From an uncultured Paraburkholderia sp. (GTDB lineage Bacteria; Pseudomonadota; Gammaproteobacteria; Burkholderiales; Burkholderiaceae), in contig CALNWN010000007.1 of assembly GCA_940746715.1 (NCBI GenBank), positions 124,001 to 188,000 of the forward strand: a stretch of DNA of 64,000 nucleotides, read 5' to 3'. The notes beneath the pieces are model-generated. The model searched no databases. It was not told the origin of the DNA and saw nothing but the letters and a program-made list of their open reading frames with translations. Shown one piece after another: positions 19,064-28,124 of the stretch; positions within the stretch are counted from its first letter, which is position 1, and the number at the start of each line of letters is the position of its first letter. Position numbers and translations under genes: made by a program.

Positions 19064-19409
19064 ATGAAATCGCTTATCAAGGCAGTCGCTATTGCAGCCG
19101 TTCTCGCCGCTCCGGTCGCGTCTTTCGCGCAGTCGAGCCAGCAGCCTGTCACGCGCGCCGAAGTGCGCAACGAGCTGATCCAGCTGGAACGAGCCGGCTA
19201 TAAACCCCGCTGTGAGCAACGACCCGTACTATCCGGCCGACATTCAGGCCGCCGAACGTCGCGTGCAGGCGCAGAACCCGGCCGTCGCGCAAACGCAGCA
19301 GCCGGTTGCCGATACGAGCGGCTACGGCGGCATGACGAGCGGTTCGTCGCAATCGGGCGCCGTGCGTGAGCCGATGACCGGTCCGAAGTCGGTGTACTTC
19401 GGCAACTAA
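19064..19409 (+). pseudogene. DUF4148 small exported protein, one-base insertion
   Basis: This is a short Burkholderia-type exported protein of unknown function. The GGAGGT at 19051-19056 fits the ATG at 19064 (MKSLIKAVAIAAVLAAPVAS, signal peptide; an ATG at 19058 lies too close). The mature part starts QSSQQPVTRAEVRNELIQLE, the DUF4148 signature. After RAGYKP the frame breaks at a run AAACCCC near 19203. The correct continuation AVSNDPYYPADIQAAERRVQ is one base out of register and ends with GPKSVYFGN. A one-base insertion in a homopolymer is the type of change that could be a sequencing error, so this locus may be intact in reality. Confidence 0.88.
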
Positions 19410-19640
19410 GCGGCGAGCGAGCCGAATCGTGACGCAGCGCGGTGTGCAGGAGCGGCGCGCGGCTGCGCGGAGAGAGTGCGGCGGACTTCAGCGTCGCCGA
19501 ATCTCGTGCGCGGGCGCACCTTCGCCCTTGCGAGAGCAAGCGTCAAAGACAGGATCCCGGCAGGCCCGGCATCCCGAGAGCCCACTGCAAGAAGGGGCTA
19601 TCCAGAATTCGAGGAACCTCCGCTGCCGCAAGGTAGCTTG

Positions 19641-19670
19641 GCCCAACCGTTCAGCGATTGGGCTTTTTTT
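19641..19670 (+). terminator. Rho-independent terminator
   Basis: The stem GCCCAA (19641-19646) with TTGGGC (19658-19663), an 11-base loop and a seven-T run (19664-19670) lies about 230 bp after the DUF4148 stop, with no gene between. The long transcript tail could conceal a small RNA. The rest of 19410-19742 shows no gene. Confidence 0.85.
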
Positions 19671-19742
19671 GCGGCCGATGCCGCCAGGACACGCGTCAGG
19701 AGACGCACCAGGACGCGCGCCCGGACGAGCGGGCGCGACCGG

Positions 19743-20187
19743 TCAGGGACGCTCGCCGTGAATGTAGAACTCGAGTTGCTGAATGGTGAATTGCTGTTCG
19801 GCGATGATGTTCTTCACGAGGTCGCTAATCGACACCATGCCGACGAGCCTGTCGTTCTCGATCACCGGCAAGTGGCGCATGCGCCGCTCCGTCATGAGCG
19901 CCATGCAGTCGTCGGTGGTCTGATCCGGGCGCACGAAGCGCACGGCTTTGCTCATGATCTCGCGGACGGGCGTTGCCTTCGACGAGCGGTCCATCAGCAC
20001 GACCTTGCGCGCGTAGTCGCGCTTCGTGACGATCCCCGCGATGGTGTTCGCCATCCGTTACCACTAGCGCGCCGATGCCCTTGTCGGCCATCAGCTTGAT
20101 CGCTTCGTACACGGAGTCGTCGGCTCCGATGGTGAAAACGGTGGTGTGGTTCGGTTTCGTTTTAAGAAGCTGTGCAACGGTTGTCAT
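19743..20187 (-). pseudogene. CBS-domain pair protein, one frameshift
   Basis: This small soluble protein consists of two CBS domains, which typically bind adenosyl nucleotides and sense energy state. The first domain is MTTVAQLLKTKPNHTTVFTI and SVYEAIKLMADKGIGALVVT. At about 20050 the frame slips by one base after DGEH. The continuation is IAGIVTKRDYARKVVLMDRS, then the second domain (TPVREIMSKAVRFVRPDQTT, ERRMRHLPVIENDRLVGMVS, ISDLVKNIIAEQQFTIQQLE). Total length about 147 residues is normal for these stand-alone proteins. It is convergent with the DUF4148 transcript and its terminator. Confidence 0.88.
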
Positions 20188-20499
20188 GGAGCGGCTCCGT
20201 TTCGCAGTGCAGCACGCCGGCGCAGCGGGCTGTCGGGGACAGGCGATTCCAGTATAGGTGCGACGCGCCAGCGAGTGTGTCCGGGAATGCCTGGAGCGCG
20301 CAAAGCCTGCAATTCATGTAGCGATGCAGCGCGCGCATCGCGCGCGATGTTTGCGTCGACGCGCGTCGCGCTTTCGTGGTGCATGATCCGTGCGCCATGC
20401 ATGGGCATTCGGGTGCGGTACGCCGATTAGCGGTAAACTCCTGTCCGTACCTAATCCCCGGTTTCATCGGGTTCATGTCCAGCACCATTGTCTAACGCC
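20188..20499. other. Intergenic region, no gene seen
   Basis: About 310 bp between the divergent CBS gene and ribA. No FMN-riboswitch-like conserved core could be recognised by eye. Confidence 0.35.
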
Positions 20500-21150
20500 A
20501 TGCTCACGTCTCACGATCCGTCGCCTGCGGCAGACGGCGCAATCAAAGGCGAATGCGTCGTTCTCGACGCCACCGCCACGCTTCCCACGCGCTACGGCAC
20601 GTTCACTTCTTACGTGTTTCGCGTGATCGAAAGCGGCGCCGAGCACCTTGCCCTAGTGATGGGCGACGTCGCCAACAAGTCCTCGGTGTTGACACGTTTG
20701 CACTCCGAATGCCTGACGGGCGACGTGCTCGGCTCTTACCGCTGCGACTGCGGCGAACAACTCGATCTCGCGCTGCGCTACATCGCCGCCGAAGGCTGTG
20801 GCGTGCTCTTCTATCTGCGCGGGCACGAAGGCCGCGGCATCGGTCTGTCGAACAAGATCCGCGCGTATGCGCTGCAGGAGAAGGGACGCGATACGGTGGA
20901 GGCCAACCTCGACCTCGGTCTACCAGACGACTCGCGCGAATACGACTCGGCCGCGGGCATTTTGCGCACGCTGAAAGTCACGTCGGTCCGATTGATGAGC
21001 AACAATCCCGACAAGTTCGACACACTCTCGAAGCACGGCATTCCGGTGTGCGAACGGGTGGCGCTCGCCATTCCGATGCGCGAGGAAAACGAGCGGTATA
21101 TCCGCACCAAGCAGGTTAAGTTCGGGCATTACTTTGATGAGAATGAATAG
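20500..21150 (+). CDS. ribA: GTP cyclohydrolase II (riboflavin biosynthesis)
   Basis: This is an intact 216-residue enzyme that opens GTP to 2,5-diamino-6-ribosylamino-4-pyrimidinone phosphate, the first step of riboflavin synthesis. The zinc site is [17 protein letters not shown] with Cys71, Cys82 and Cys84, the spacing of E. coli RibA. Other family motifs are [20 protein letters not shown] and [20 protein letters not shown], then [20 protein letters not shown]. The start is the ATG at 20500 (a TTG four codons upstream is also open). It is a stand-alone RibA without a DHBP synthase domain. Flavin supply is relevant to the many FMN-dependent monooxygenases that follow, but there is no operon link. 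Confidence 0.95.
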   Translation: MLTSHDPSPAADGAIKGECVVLDATATLPTRYGTFTSYVFRVIESGAEHLALVMGDVANKSSVLTRLHSECLTGDVLGSYRCDCGEQLDLALRYIAAEGCGVLFYLRGHEGRGIGLSNKIRAYALQEKGRDTVEANLDLGLPDDSREYDSAAGILRTLKVTSVRLMSNNPDKFDTLSKHGIPVCERVALAIPMREENERYIRTKQVKFGHYFDENE

Positions 21151-21435
21151 CGCGAATCCGCGATTTGTCCGCGGACTTCCAGGACGAGCCAAAACATTCC
21201 GCAAGTCACTGAAGATAAAGCGAAAAATGTAGGCGTCGATCGCGTGCTGGCGTATGTCTAAACTTGCGATGTAGGCGTAGGTTTTTCCGGCGTTGCAAAG
21301 GAAACTTACGCCGGATATTCTTCCCTGAGAATAAATCAGGATCCTCTGCAGTGGTCTGCAGAGGCCTACAAGCAGCTGGCCGGGCAAGTGGGACACCACG
21401 CCATCAATGCACGTCTGCGGTCCCGATGGCGCGCC

Positions 21436-22585
21436 TTATCCGCTGAACTCAACTTCACCATGCAACCCCTCGAGCAACTCTGCACGAAGACCGGCACTCA
21501 GGTCGTCGCGCCGATGACGCGGACGCGGCGAACTTACCACGACATTCTTCGCAACACGCCCCGCGCTGCCGCCATCCGACGGCGCAAACAGCACCACGCG
21601 ATCCGACACATAAAGCGCCTCGTCGAGGTCATGCGTGACCAGCAACGCAGCGGTCCCATGCGAACGGGTCAGCGAGAGCAATAGATCCTGCAAGCGGCTT
21701 CTTGTCATCGCGTCGACGGCACTGAACGGTTCGTCCAGCAACAGCAGATCGGGCCGCGAGAACAGTCCGCGCACGAGCGCAACGCGCTGCGCCATGCCGC
21801 CGGATAGCTGCTTGGGCAGCGCGTCCCGCACATCGGCAAGACCGACCTCGGCTAGCAGTTCGGCCACGCGCGGATCGTCGCCGCGCCGGGGACCCGCAGC
21901 GAAAGCGACGTTATCCGCGACCCGCAGCCAGGGCAACAGGCGCGGCTCCTGAAAAATCACGCCGATGCGCGGCGACGGCCGGTTGTGCACCACGCCGTCG
22001 AGTCGAATCTCGCCTTCGTAATCAGGGTCCAGTCCCGCGATCGCGCGCAGCAGCGTGCTCTTGCCGCACCCGCTCGGGCCGACGAGACTGACGATTTCGC
22101 CGCGATTTTCTTGCCCTTCAGGTCTGCCAGCGTTCGGATCGGGGAATCCTTGCACACCACCAGTGCGGTCCATTCGGGCCGCGAAAAAACATACACTGTG
22201 CGGATCGGGTTGCCGTTCGCCTTGCCGAGCACAGCCGCGAGGCCCGCGGTCGAACCAATGTCGATCGCGCTGCTGTTCAGGTACTCCAGAGCGCGATTGC
22301 TGCCAAGACTCAGCACCCACTTGACCTGCGTGTGATCGGCCGCGAGTTCCTGCTCGAGCCAGCCGTTTCGCCTGATGACGAGGCTCTTGGGCGAGTAATA
22401 CGCGTAGTCCAGCTTCAGTTCGGCGGGCGCGGCCGCGTGTGCCGGCGGTATTGCGAACGCGGCCACGGCGACGACGGCAAAGACGGCAGTGGCGGCGTTG
22501 AGGAGACGGCGAGCGGCGGACAACAACGTGCGCTGAGCGGCCTTTGAACCAGCGCGGCCAGACGAGATCCCCGGTAGAACGGCAT
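21436..22585 (-). pseudogene. Fusion remnant: sulfonate-type binding protein N-terminus joined to ABC ATPase C-terminus
   Basis: Two genes of an aliphatic-sulfonate-type importer are joined by a deletion. The 5' part is an SsuA/TauA-like binding protein: signal peptide (AFAIPPAHAAA), LKLDYAYYSPKSLVIRRNGW, LGSNRALEYLNSSAIDIGST and DSPIRTLADLKGKKIAA. At about 22095 it switches, out of frame, to [20 protein letters not shown], the Walker A of an SsuB/TauB-like ATPase. The ATPase then runs intact (LPKQLSGGMAQRVALVRGLF, LLLLDEPFSAVDAMTRSRLQ) to 21436. About 200 residues of the binding protein, the whole permease and about 35 residues of the ATPase are missing. In relatives the order is binding protein, permease, ATPase. 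The N-terminal start (ATG 22585) also needs one frame correction before the signal peptide. Confidence 0.85.
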
Positions 22586-22833
22586 GACGATCCTTCGAAT
22601 GTGTGGTTGTGGATGCGGCTTGCAAATACCGCCAATGTAGCCGCGTTGTCTGTAGCGGCGAACGAAAGCTCACAAACAAAGCACGTGTGATGCTTATAGC
22701 GCGCGAGGACCGAATCGCGGACCGCTTTTCGCCGCCAATATCGAAAGCGTGAAAACCAATCCACGAAACCTTCTTTGCAGTTCACGAAAGCGGCCGCTAG
22801 ATTCAGTGAATGACACTGGCTGACGGAGGCCGT

Positions 22834-23103
22834 ATGAAGATGCTTGCCCGGGCGCTGTTCAGGCTGAATATCCGCAACTTCCTGCCGATGTCGAGTTCGC
22901 GCACGCGCTCGCGAATGCCGACGTGCGAAAACTGCCGGGGGCCTGAAGCGCAAGCAGCGGTGGGCGGAGCCCAGCCGTCCGTCACAAGTGCGCCTGACGC
23001 CCAGCAACTTGAACGCATCGCCGCCTATGCGCGCTGCGGTTACTTCCATGTCGAATATCTGCCGGGAATTTTCGTCGCGCCTTTTGAAATTTCCCCACGC
23101 TAA
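22834..23103 (+). pseudogene. Unrecognised 90-residue protein with two compensating frameshifts
   Basis: I do not recognise a family. The ATG at 22834 has a good GGAGG site at 22826-22830. The frame reads MKMLARALF, then needs a one-base correction at about 22862 to give RAEYPQLPADVEFAHALANA and DVRKLPG. It then needs the opposite correction in the G-run at about 22944 to return to the starting frame (PEAQAAVGGAQPSVTSAPDA, QQLERIAAYARCGYFHVEYL, PGIFVAPFEISPR) and the stop at 23101. The corrected product looks like a normal soluble protein. The two indels cancel, so a full-length protein with a scrambled centre would still be made. Confidence 0.4.
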
Positions 23104-23168
23104 GCAGTGCAACGCAGCAGGCGCGTGCATCAGGTTCACGCAAGCAGCCGTCAGTGGGCGAAGGACGC

Positions 23169-23888
23169 ATGTCAGACGCAGTCGAAACAACGGGAGCACG
23201 CACGCCGATCGCGTGGATTGCCGGGGTCGGCGCTAGCGCCGGATTGGGCGCGCCGCTTCTCGCGAGAGGGCTTCACGGTCGCCGTCACGGGCCGCTCGCA
23301 TCAGCGCATCGAGGCGTTGGCAGAGGAATTGCGCCAGTCGGGCGCCAGGGCCTTGGCCTTTCCAGGCGATGTGACGAGCGAAACCGCCATCGCAGACATC
23401 GCGCGGCAGATTGCCGGGCACGGCACCCTGCAAGTCGCGATCTTCAACGCCGCCGGCGCGGCGCGCACGCCCACGCTCGAACTGGGCGTGGAGCAATTCG
23501 AAGCCGCGTGGCGGGTCGGCGCGCTCGGTGGATTCATCTTCGCGCGCGCGGCGCTCGAACTGCTGCTCTCGAGCGGGGCGGGATCGTTGCTGTTCACCGG
23601 CGCGACAGCTTCGCTGCGCGGCCGGCCGCCTTTGCCGCGTTCGCTCTCGCAAAGCCTTGCGCGCGATTTCGGTCCGCGAAATATCCACGTGGCGCACGTC
23701 GTGGTGGACGGCGGAATCGACGGCGAGCGCCTGCGCACGTCCGCGCCGCAACGCGTCGCCGAAAAAGGGTGCGGACGGCCTGCTCAAGCCGGATGACATC
23801 GCCGATGCGTAACTGGCATCTGCATCGGCAGAAAAGAAGCGCATGGTCACAGGAAATCGACCTGAGGCCATACAACGAAACGTTTTGA
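23169..23888 (+). pseudogene. SDR-family oxidoreductase, several frameshifts and a small deletion at the active-site region
   Basis: This is a short-chain dehydrogenase/reductase-like protein. It starts MSDAVETTGARTPIAWIAGV with the nucleotide-binding GASAGLG. The frame changes near 23260 to RRFSREGFTVAVTGRSHQRI, EALAEELRQSGARALAFPGD and VAIFNAAGAARTPTLELGVE. The segment LLFTGATASLRGRPP should lead to a Ser/Lys helix (SAKAALRALA-like). It jumps instead to SLSQSLARDFGPRNIHVAHV, so about 20-35 bases with the catalytic helix are gone. Near 23813 an extra A creates a false stop after DDIADA. The true end is WHLHRQKRSAWSQEIDLRPY and NETF at 23888. Substrate unknown; it precedes the CmcJ-like gene by 23 bp. 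Confidence 0.8.
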
Positions 23889-23911
23889 TTTCACATCGTG
23901 AGGACGCGATC

Positions 23912-24759
23912 ATGAGCGAGCTCGTTATCGACAGGCCGGCTACTGCCGCATTGGTTCAGGCGGAGTTGAACTATCTGGATGAACTATCTGGATGAACTAT
24001 CTGGAGTTCACGGGCGAGAGGCCAGTCTCGTACCAGTACGACCCGCCGCCCGGCGTGCCGAAGCGCAGCGGCGTGTACCGCCCATATCGCGTCGAGATCG
24101 CGAACGCACGCGTAGCGCCGCCGCCTGGCGCACCGTGGATCGACCGCAACGGGTTCGAACTGCATCGCCACGTCAGTGCGCTGACCGATTTCCGCGACCC
24201 GGAAAAGATCCGCTCTGTTTATTATCCCGAGAGCGAGGAACTGCTCAGAAAAGCCACCGGCGCGCGCCGTGTCGTGATCTTCGATCACACATTGCGCGAC
24301 GGCGACGCGGGACGCGCGGCCGGCATCCGCGAACCCGTCAGATACATTCACAACGATCAGACTTTCGTTTCCGGGCCGCGGCGCGTGCGCGACCATCTGC
24401 CGCCGGCCGAAGCCGAAGAACTGCTGAAAGGGCGAGTGGCGATCGTCAATCTCTGGCGGCCGATAGGCGCGCTAGCGTTGTGCGATGCCAGAAGTATCGC
24501 GCTGAACGATCTGGTCGCGTCGGACCTCGTATACCCGGACAAGGTGGGCGAAACCTACGCGCTCGTGTTCAATCCGCGTCACCGCTGGTATTACTACCCT
24601 GACATGACGCCCGACGAATTCCTGCTCATCAAGATTTTCGATTCGGCCGGCGACGGTGTCGCACGTGTGACGGCGCACACCGCGTTCGACGATCCCACCA
24701 CACCCGCCGATGCGCCGCCGCGCCGCAGTATCGAGTTGCGCACGCTGCTCTTCTTCTGA
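23912..24759 (+). pseudogene. CmcJ/NvfI-family oxidoreductase, frame broken by a triplicated 13-bp unit
   Basis: Proteins of this family (CmcJ, AsaB/NvfI-like) take part in hydroxylation or tailoring of small molecules. Typical strings are seen: FDHTLRDGD, VRYIHNDQTFVSGPRRVRDH, VAIVNLWRPI, ALCDARSIALNDLVASDLVY and FNPRHRWYYYPDMTPDEFLL. The start MSELVIDRPATAALVQAELN is at 23912. The unit GAACTATCTGGAT/G then occurs three times (23968-24006). Removing two copies (26 bp) restores a single frame ...AELNYLEFTGERPVSYQYD through to 24759. The WRPI-to-ALCDARS spacing is also about seven residues shorter than I expect for the family. Its role here is unknown. Confidence 0.82.
23968..24006. repeat. 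13-bp unit repeated three times
   Basis: GAACTATCTGGAT at 23968-23980 and 23981-23993, then GAACTATCTGGAG at 23994-24006. Two extra copies add 26 bp and shift the CmcJ-like frame. Confidence 0.97.
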
Positions 24760-25079
24760 AGGTCGCGCCGCCTGACCGGCGGCACGACATCTCTCACATC
24801 GCTCTGCCGCCTTCGGCCACGCCACCCGTTGCACTACAGCGTTGCAGCCGATCAGTCTACAACCGGGTGCATTAGCCGGCAGCCTCATGCTCCGCGCGTG
24901 AGCAATATGCAAAGATAAATAAGTCATTTCCCGTTCACATTCGCCGATCGCATACTGAATTGCAGGCCGTTCAGGCAGCAGGAACGCCGACGGCGCGTGG
25001 ACCACTACGCAAGGCATCACGCATGGCACCACAGGGAAGCGCGCGGTGGACCAGGATCAGCAGTTTCCAGGGGAATGTG
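24760..25079. other. Intergenic region with motif shared with the 27-kb sulfonate operon
   Basis: No gene is seen. ATGCAAAGATAAAT at 24907-24920 is almost identical to ATGCAAAAGATAAAT at 26985-26999 upstream of the ssu-like operon. The surrounding AT-rich patch is a plausible promoter for the exporter gene. Confidence 0.45.
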
Positions 25080-26530
25080 ATGACCAATACATCGGCAGCA
25101 CGCGGCGTCGCCGCGGGGTAGGATGAGCGGGCGCGCGAGTCGCGGGGGGCGCGGGGATCGCAGGAGTCGGGCCAGTCGCGCAAATCATTCGGCACCGAAG
25201 ACTGGTGGGCGGTCTGATCGGTCTGTTTGCGATTCTCGTCGCGTATGGGCTGTTCGCTTCGGGCAGCAGTATCAAATGGCTGGCCGTGGCGCCCGCCAAA
25301 TGGGCGCAGCCGGGCCAACTCGCCGCCGACATCGGCAAACATGCGGGCGGCTATGTGGCGTTGTTCGTCGCGTTCGCGGCCGTGTTTTCAGTCGCTATCG
25401 GCGCGCTCGGGCTTTCGGTAGTCCGTTTCGTGAGCGGGTTCATCGCCGTGTTTCTTGTATCCGCGGTGATCTTCGCGGTCGGCGCGTGGGCGCAGGCGAG
25501 CACGTACAACCTGGAGCCGCCGCTGATCGCGCTGGCGCTCGGGCTGATCGTCTCGAATGTGTTCGGTGCGCCCGGCTGGCTCGCGCCCGCGCTGCGCGTG
25601 GAGCTGTATATCAAGGTCGGGATCGTATTGCTCGGTGCAACTTTGCCGTTGACGTTGATTGTGTGGGGCGGCCCGGTGGCCATCGGGCAAGCGACCATTG
25701 TTTCGCTCGTCACGTTCTTCGTCATCTATTTCGCCGCGCGTGCTCTCGCGCTCGACAAACGCTTTGCCGCCGTGCTCGGCGTGGGCGGCGCAGTATGCGG
25801 CGTGTCCGCTGCGATCGCGATCGCGGGCGCGGTGCGGGCAAAGCGCGAGCAGGCATCGGTCGCGATCACGCTGGTGGTCGTGTGGGCGATCGTGATGGTG
25901 TTCGTGCTGCCGGCCATTTCGCGCGCGCTCGGCCTGCCTGCCGGCGTGGCGGGCGCCTGGATCGGCACATCCGAATTCGCGGATGCGGCCGGCATCGCCG
26001 CCGCTCAGGCCTATGGCGATTTCGCGCGGCATACGGCAGGCGTGGTGAGCGGCGCGCCCGAAGCATCATTGCAGGCATTCGCGTTGATGAAAGTGGTCGG
26101 ACGCGATATCTGGATCGGCATCTGGGCCTTCGTGCTGGCGATCGTGGTCACGACGCGCTGGGATCGCGAATCGGGCGAGGAACTGCGCACAGAAACGCGC
26201 GTGAAGGAAATCTGGCTGCGTTTCCCGAAGTTCGTGATTGGGTTCGTCGTTGCTTCGGTGCTCGTGACCTGGATTTCGTCGCATTACACGTTGGCCGAAT
26301 ACCGCAGCGTCGTGACGCCGGCCTTCGTCGCACCGATCGTCGCGCTGCGCACCTGGGCGTTCACGTTCTGCTTCCTCAGCATCGGATTGACGACCCGGTT
26401 CGCAGCGCTTACGGCGACGGGCGTGAAGCCGTTCGTCGCGTTCACTGCGGGCGTCGCGGTCAACGTGGTGATTGGTTATGTGCTGTCGGTTCACGTGTTC
26501 GCGCCATACTGGGCGAACTTCGGGCAATGA
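25080..26530 (+). pseudogene. YeiH-family putative sulfate exporter, in-frame stop and one frameshift near the start
   Basis: This is an inner-membrane protein with about ten helices of the YeiH/PSE family, proposed to export sulfate or related anions. The body is intact from LIGLFAILVAYGLFASGSSI through EPPLIALALGLIVSN, IVLLGATLPLTLIVWGGPVA, VLGVGGAVCGVSAAIAIAGA, EFADAAGIAAAQAYG and LMKVVGRDIWIGIWAFVLAI to 26530. The N-terminus begins MTNTSAARGVAAG at 25080 and meets a TAG at 25119. It reopens in frame as DERARESRGARGSQESGQSR up to FGTEDWWAV, then one missing base puts LIGLFAIL into the next frame. A translation restart downstream could give a nearly complete protein. Confidence 0.82.
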
Positions 26531-27088
26531 CAGCCATGCCAAAGCGAGCTATACAGCTGGACGCAGCGCGGTGAATGCAGCGATTGCGCCTTCTTCGACG
26601 ACGACCGTGGCGCGATGGAAACCAGCCTGCCAGGACTCGCTTCGATGGGCTCGGCGTATGGCGCGACGCTCGGTGAGAGCCGGTTGTGTACCCGCTTTAA
26701 CCGATTCGTCTCGCCGCACGATGGCTGCGAGTCGCGGGTCGGTCGAGCCGATCGTCAAGCCCCAGAGGCCGATTGAGTCGAAGCGCGGTTCGTCGCGGGG
26801 ACAGGCATTCGGGAGTCTTGCCAATCAGTCGGCTGAATGGCGAAGGCCATGGGTCGCCAATCTTCACGTGAGTTCATTTCCGTCGGCCTTCGTGATCTGT
26901 GATCTGGATTCGCGCGACCTGTTTCTCGGGGATCCCGGCTCGCGCGCCGAGCGTCCAGCCCCGTGTCCGACTCGCCGCCGGGACATGCAAAAGATAAATG
27001 TTGAATCGTTATAAACATATCGAAATAGAATAATTCTCACGCCGGTCCTTCGTTGCTACGCTGTGTCGATCACCTCCAGCGAGGACCT
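26531..27088. other. Intergenic/degraded region, no confident gene
   Basis: On the minus strand short frames (LREDWRPMAFAIQPTDWQ-like, then FDSIGLWGLTIGSTDPRLAA and FHRATVVVEEGAIAAFTALR) look as if they could be pieces of one decayed protein, but I cannot name a family. The right end (26985-27040) is AT-rich and serves as promoter for the ssu-like operon. Confidence 0.3.
27001..27031 (+). promoter_or_regulatory. Possible promoter of the ssu-like operon
   Basis: TTGAAT at 27001-27006 and TAGAAT at 27026-27031 in a strongly AT-rich stretch, 19 bp apart and about 60 bp before the ATG at 27089. The spacing is slightly long, so an activator such as a CysB-type regulator may be needed (inference). 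Confidence 0.35.
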
Positions 27089-28102
27089 ATGACCGTTTCC
27101 GCTTCGACGTCTTTTTACGCGCGACGGCGCGCATTGCGCGTGCCCGGTGCCGCGCCGCTCGCGATGGCGGGCGCTGCGGCCAACGCGCAAAGCGCGGCTT
27201 CTTCCAATACCAATGCGAGCGCGGCCGGCAACGGCATTACCCTCGTCCTCGGCGATCAGGCCGGCGGGACGCGGGCGCTGATCGAGGCGGCGAAGGTACT
27301 TGACGGCGCGCCTTACGCTTACCGCTGGGCCAATTTCCAGGGCGCCGCGCCCCTGTTCGAAGCGCAGCGCGCGGGCGCCGTCGATCTGGCACCTGCGGGC
27401 GATCTGCCGGTGCTGGCGGCGGCAGTCGGCGATCCTACGTTGAAGATCGTGGCCACCCGAGTGGGATCGGGCGCTCAACTCGGCATCCTGGTCGGGCCGA
27501 AATCGACGATTCGCTCCGTCGCCGATCTGAAAGGGCGCACGGTGTTCGTGTCGTCGGCGCGCGGCAGCATTTCGCAGTTCCAGTTGTACGGCGCGCTTGC
27601 GGAGGCTGGCTTGTCGAAGGACGACGTGAACGTGCGCTTCATTCTGCCGGTCGATGCGTTCGCCGCCTTTGCTTCGGGCTCCATAGAAGTGTGGGCGACG
27701 TTCGACCCGTACTATGGGATCGCCGTGCAGCGTGGCGCGCGCATTCTGCGCAACGGCCGGGGCATCAACAGTGGCCTCGGCTTCATCACCGCGTCGGGCA
27801 ATTCGCTGAGCGATGTGAAAAAGCGTGCGGCAATCGCCGACGTGTTAAAGCGCTATCAGCGCGCAGGCGACTGGGCTCTCGCCAACCCCGACGCCTATGC
27901 GCAGATCTACGCAACGCTCACGCGCTCACCGCTCGACGCCGCGAAGCAGATCACGCAGCGTGCTTCGCTCCGGCAGCACTTCGTGACCGACGCGGACATC
28001 GAAGCGCTTCAGAAAGTAGCCGACAGTGCCAATCGCGACGCGATCCTGCCACGCCGCATCGACGTGCGGGCGATTGCCGAGACGCGCCTCGCCGGCGTAT
28101 GA
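27089..28102 (+). CDS. Aliphatic-sulfonate-type ABC transporter periplasmic binding protein (SsuA-like)
   Basis: This is an intact protein of about 337 residues. After a Ser/Ala-rich leader (cleavage probably after ANAQS) come ITLVLGDQAGGTRALIEAAK, YAYRWANFQGAAPLFEAQRA, VDLAPAGDLPVLAAAVGDPT and GPKSTIRSVADLKGRTVFVS. These are the SsuA/NMT1 signatures, with the SxRGSISQFQLYGALAEAG helix. The start at 27089 follows CGAGGA. It binds the substrate in the periplasm and delivers it to the permease and ATPase encoded directly downstream. The similar protein at 33561-34517 is a paralogue. The substrate is probably a sulfonate or sulfate ester (inference from family and context). Confidence 0.88.
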   Translation: MTVSASTSFYARRRALRVPGAAPLAMAGAAANAQSAASSNTNASAAGNGITLVLGDQAGGTRALIEAAKVLDGAPYAYRWANFQGAAPLFEAQRAGAVDLAPAGDLPVLAAAVGDPTLKIVATRVGSGAQLGILVGPKSTIRSVADLKGRTVFVSSARGSISQFQLYGALAEAGLSKDDVNVRFILPVDAFAAFASGSIEVWATFDPYYGIAVQRGARILRNGRGINSGLGFITASGNSLSDVKKRAAIADVLKRYQRAGDWALANPDAYAQIYATLTRSPLDAAKQITQRASLRQHFVTDADIEALQKVADSANRDAILPRRIDVRAIAETRLAGV

Positions 28103-28124
28103 CCTTGCTTTTACGGAGCACGAC

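Noticed and set aside
19410..19640. tRNA or small RNA gene before the terminator at 19641
   Set aside because: No cloverleaf, no CCA-adjacent acceptor pairing and no known RNA family could be recognised; only the terminator is supported.
20188..20499. FMN riboswitch upstream of ribA
   Set aside because: The conserved multi-stem core of the FMN aptamer could not be found by eye.
26549..27018. Minus-strand frames that could form one decayed protein
   Set aside because: No family match could be made and codon use is not clearly coding; kept only as an unassigned intergenic region.
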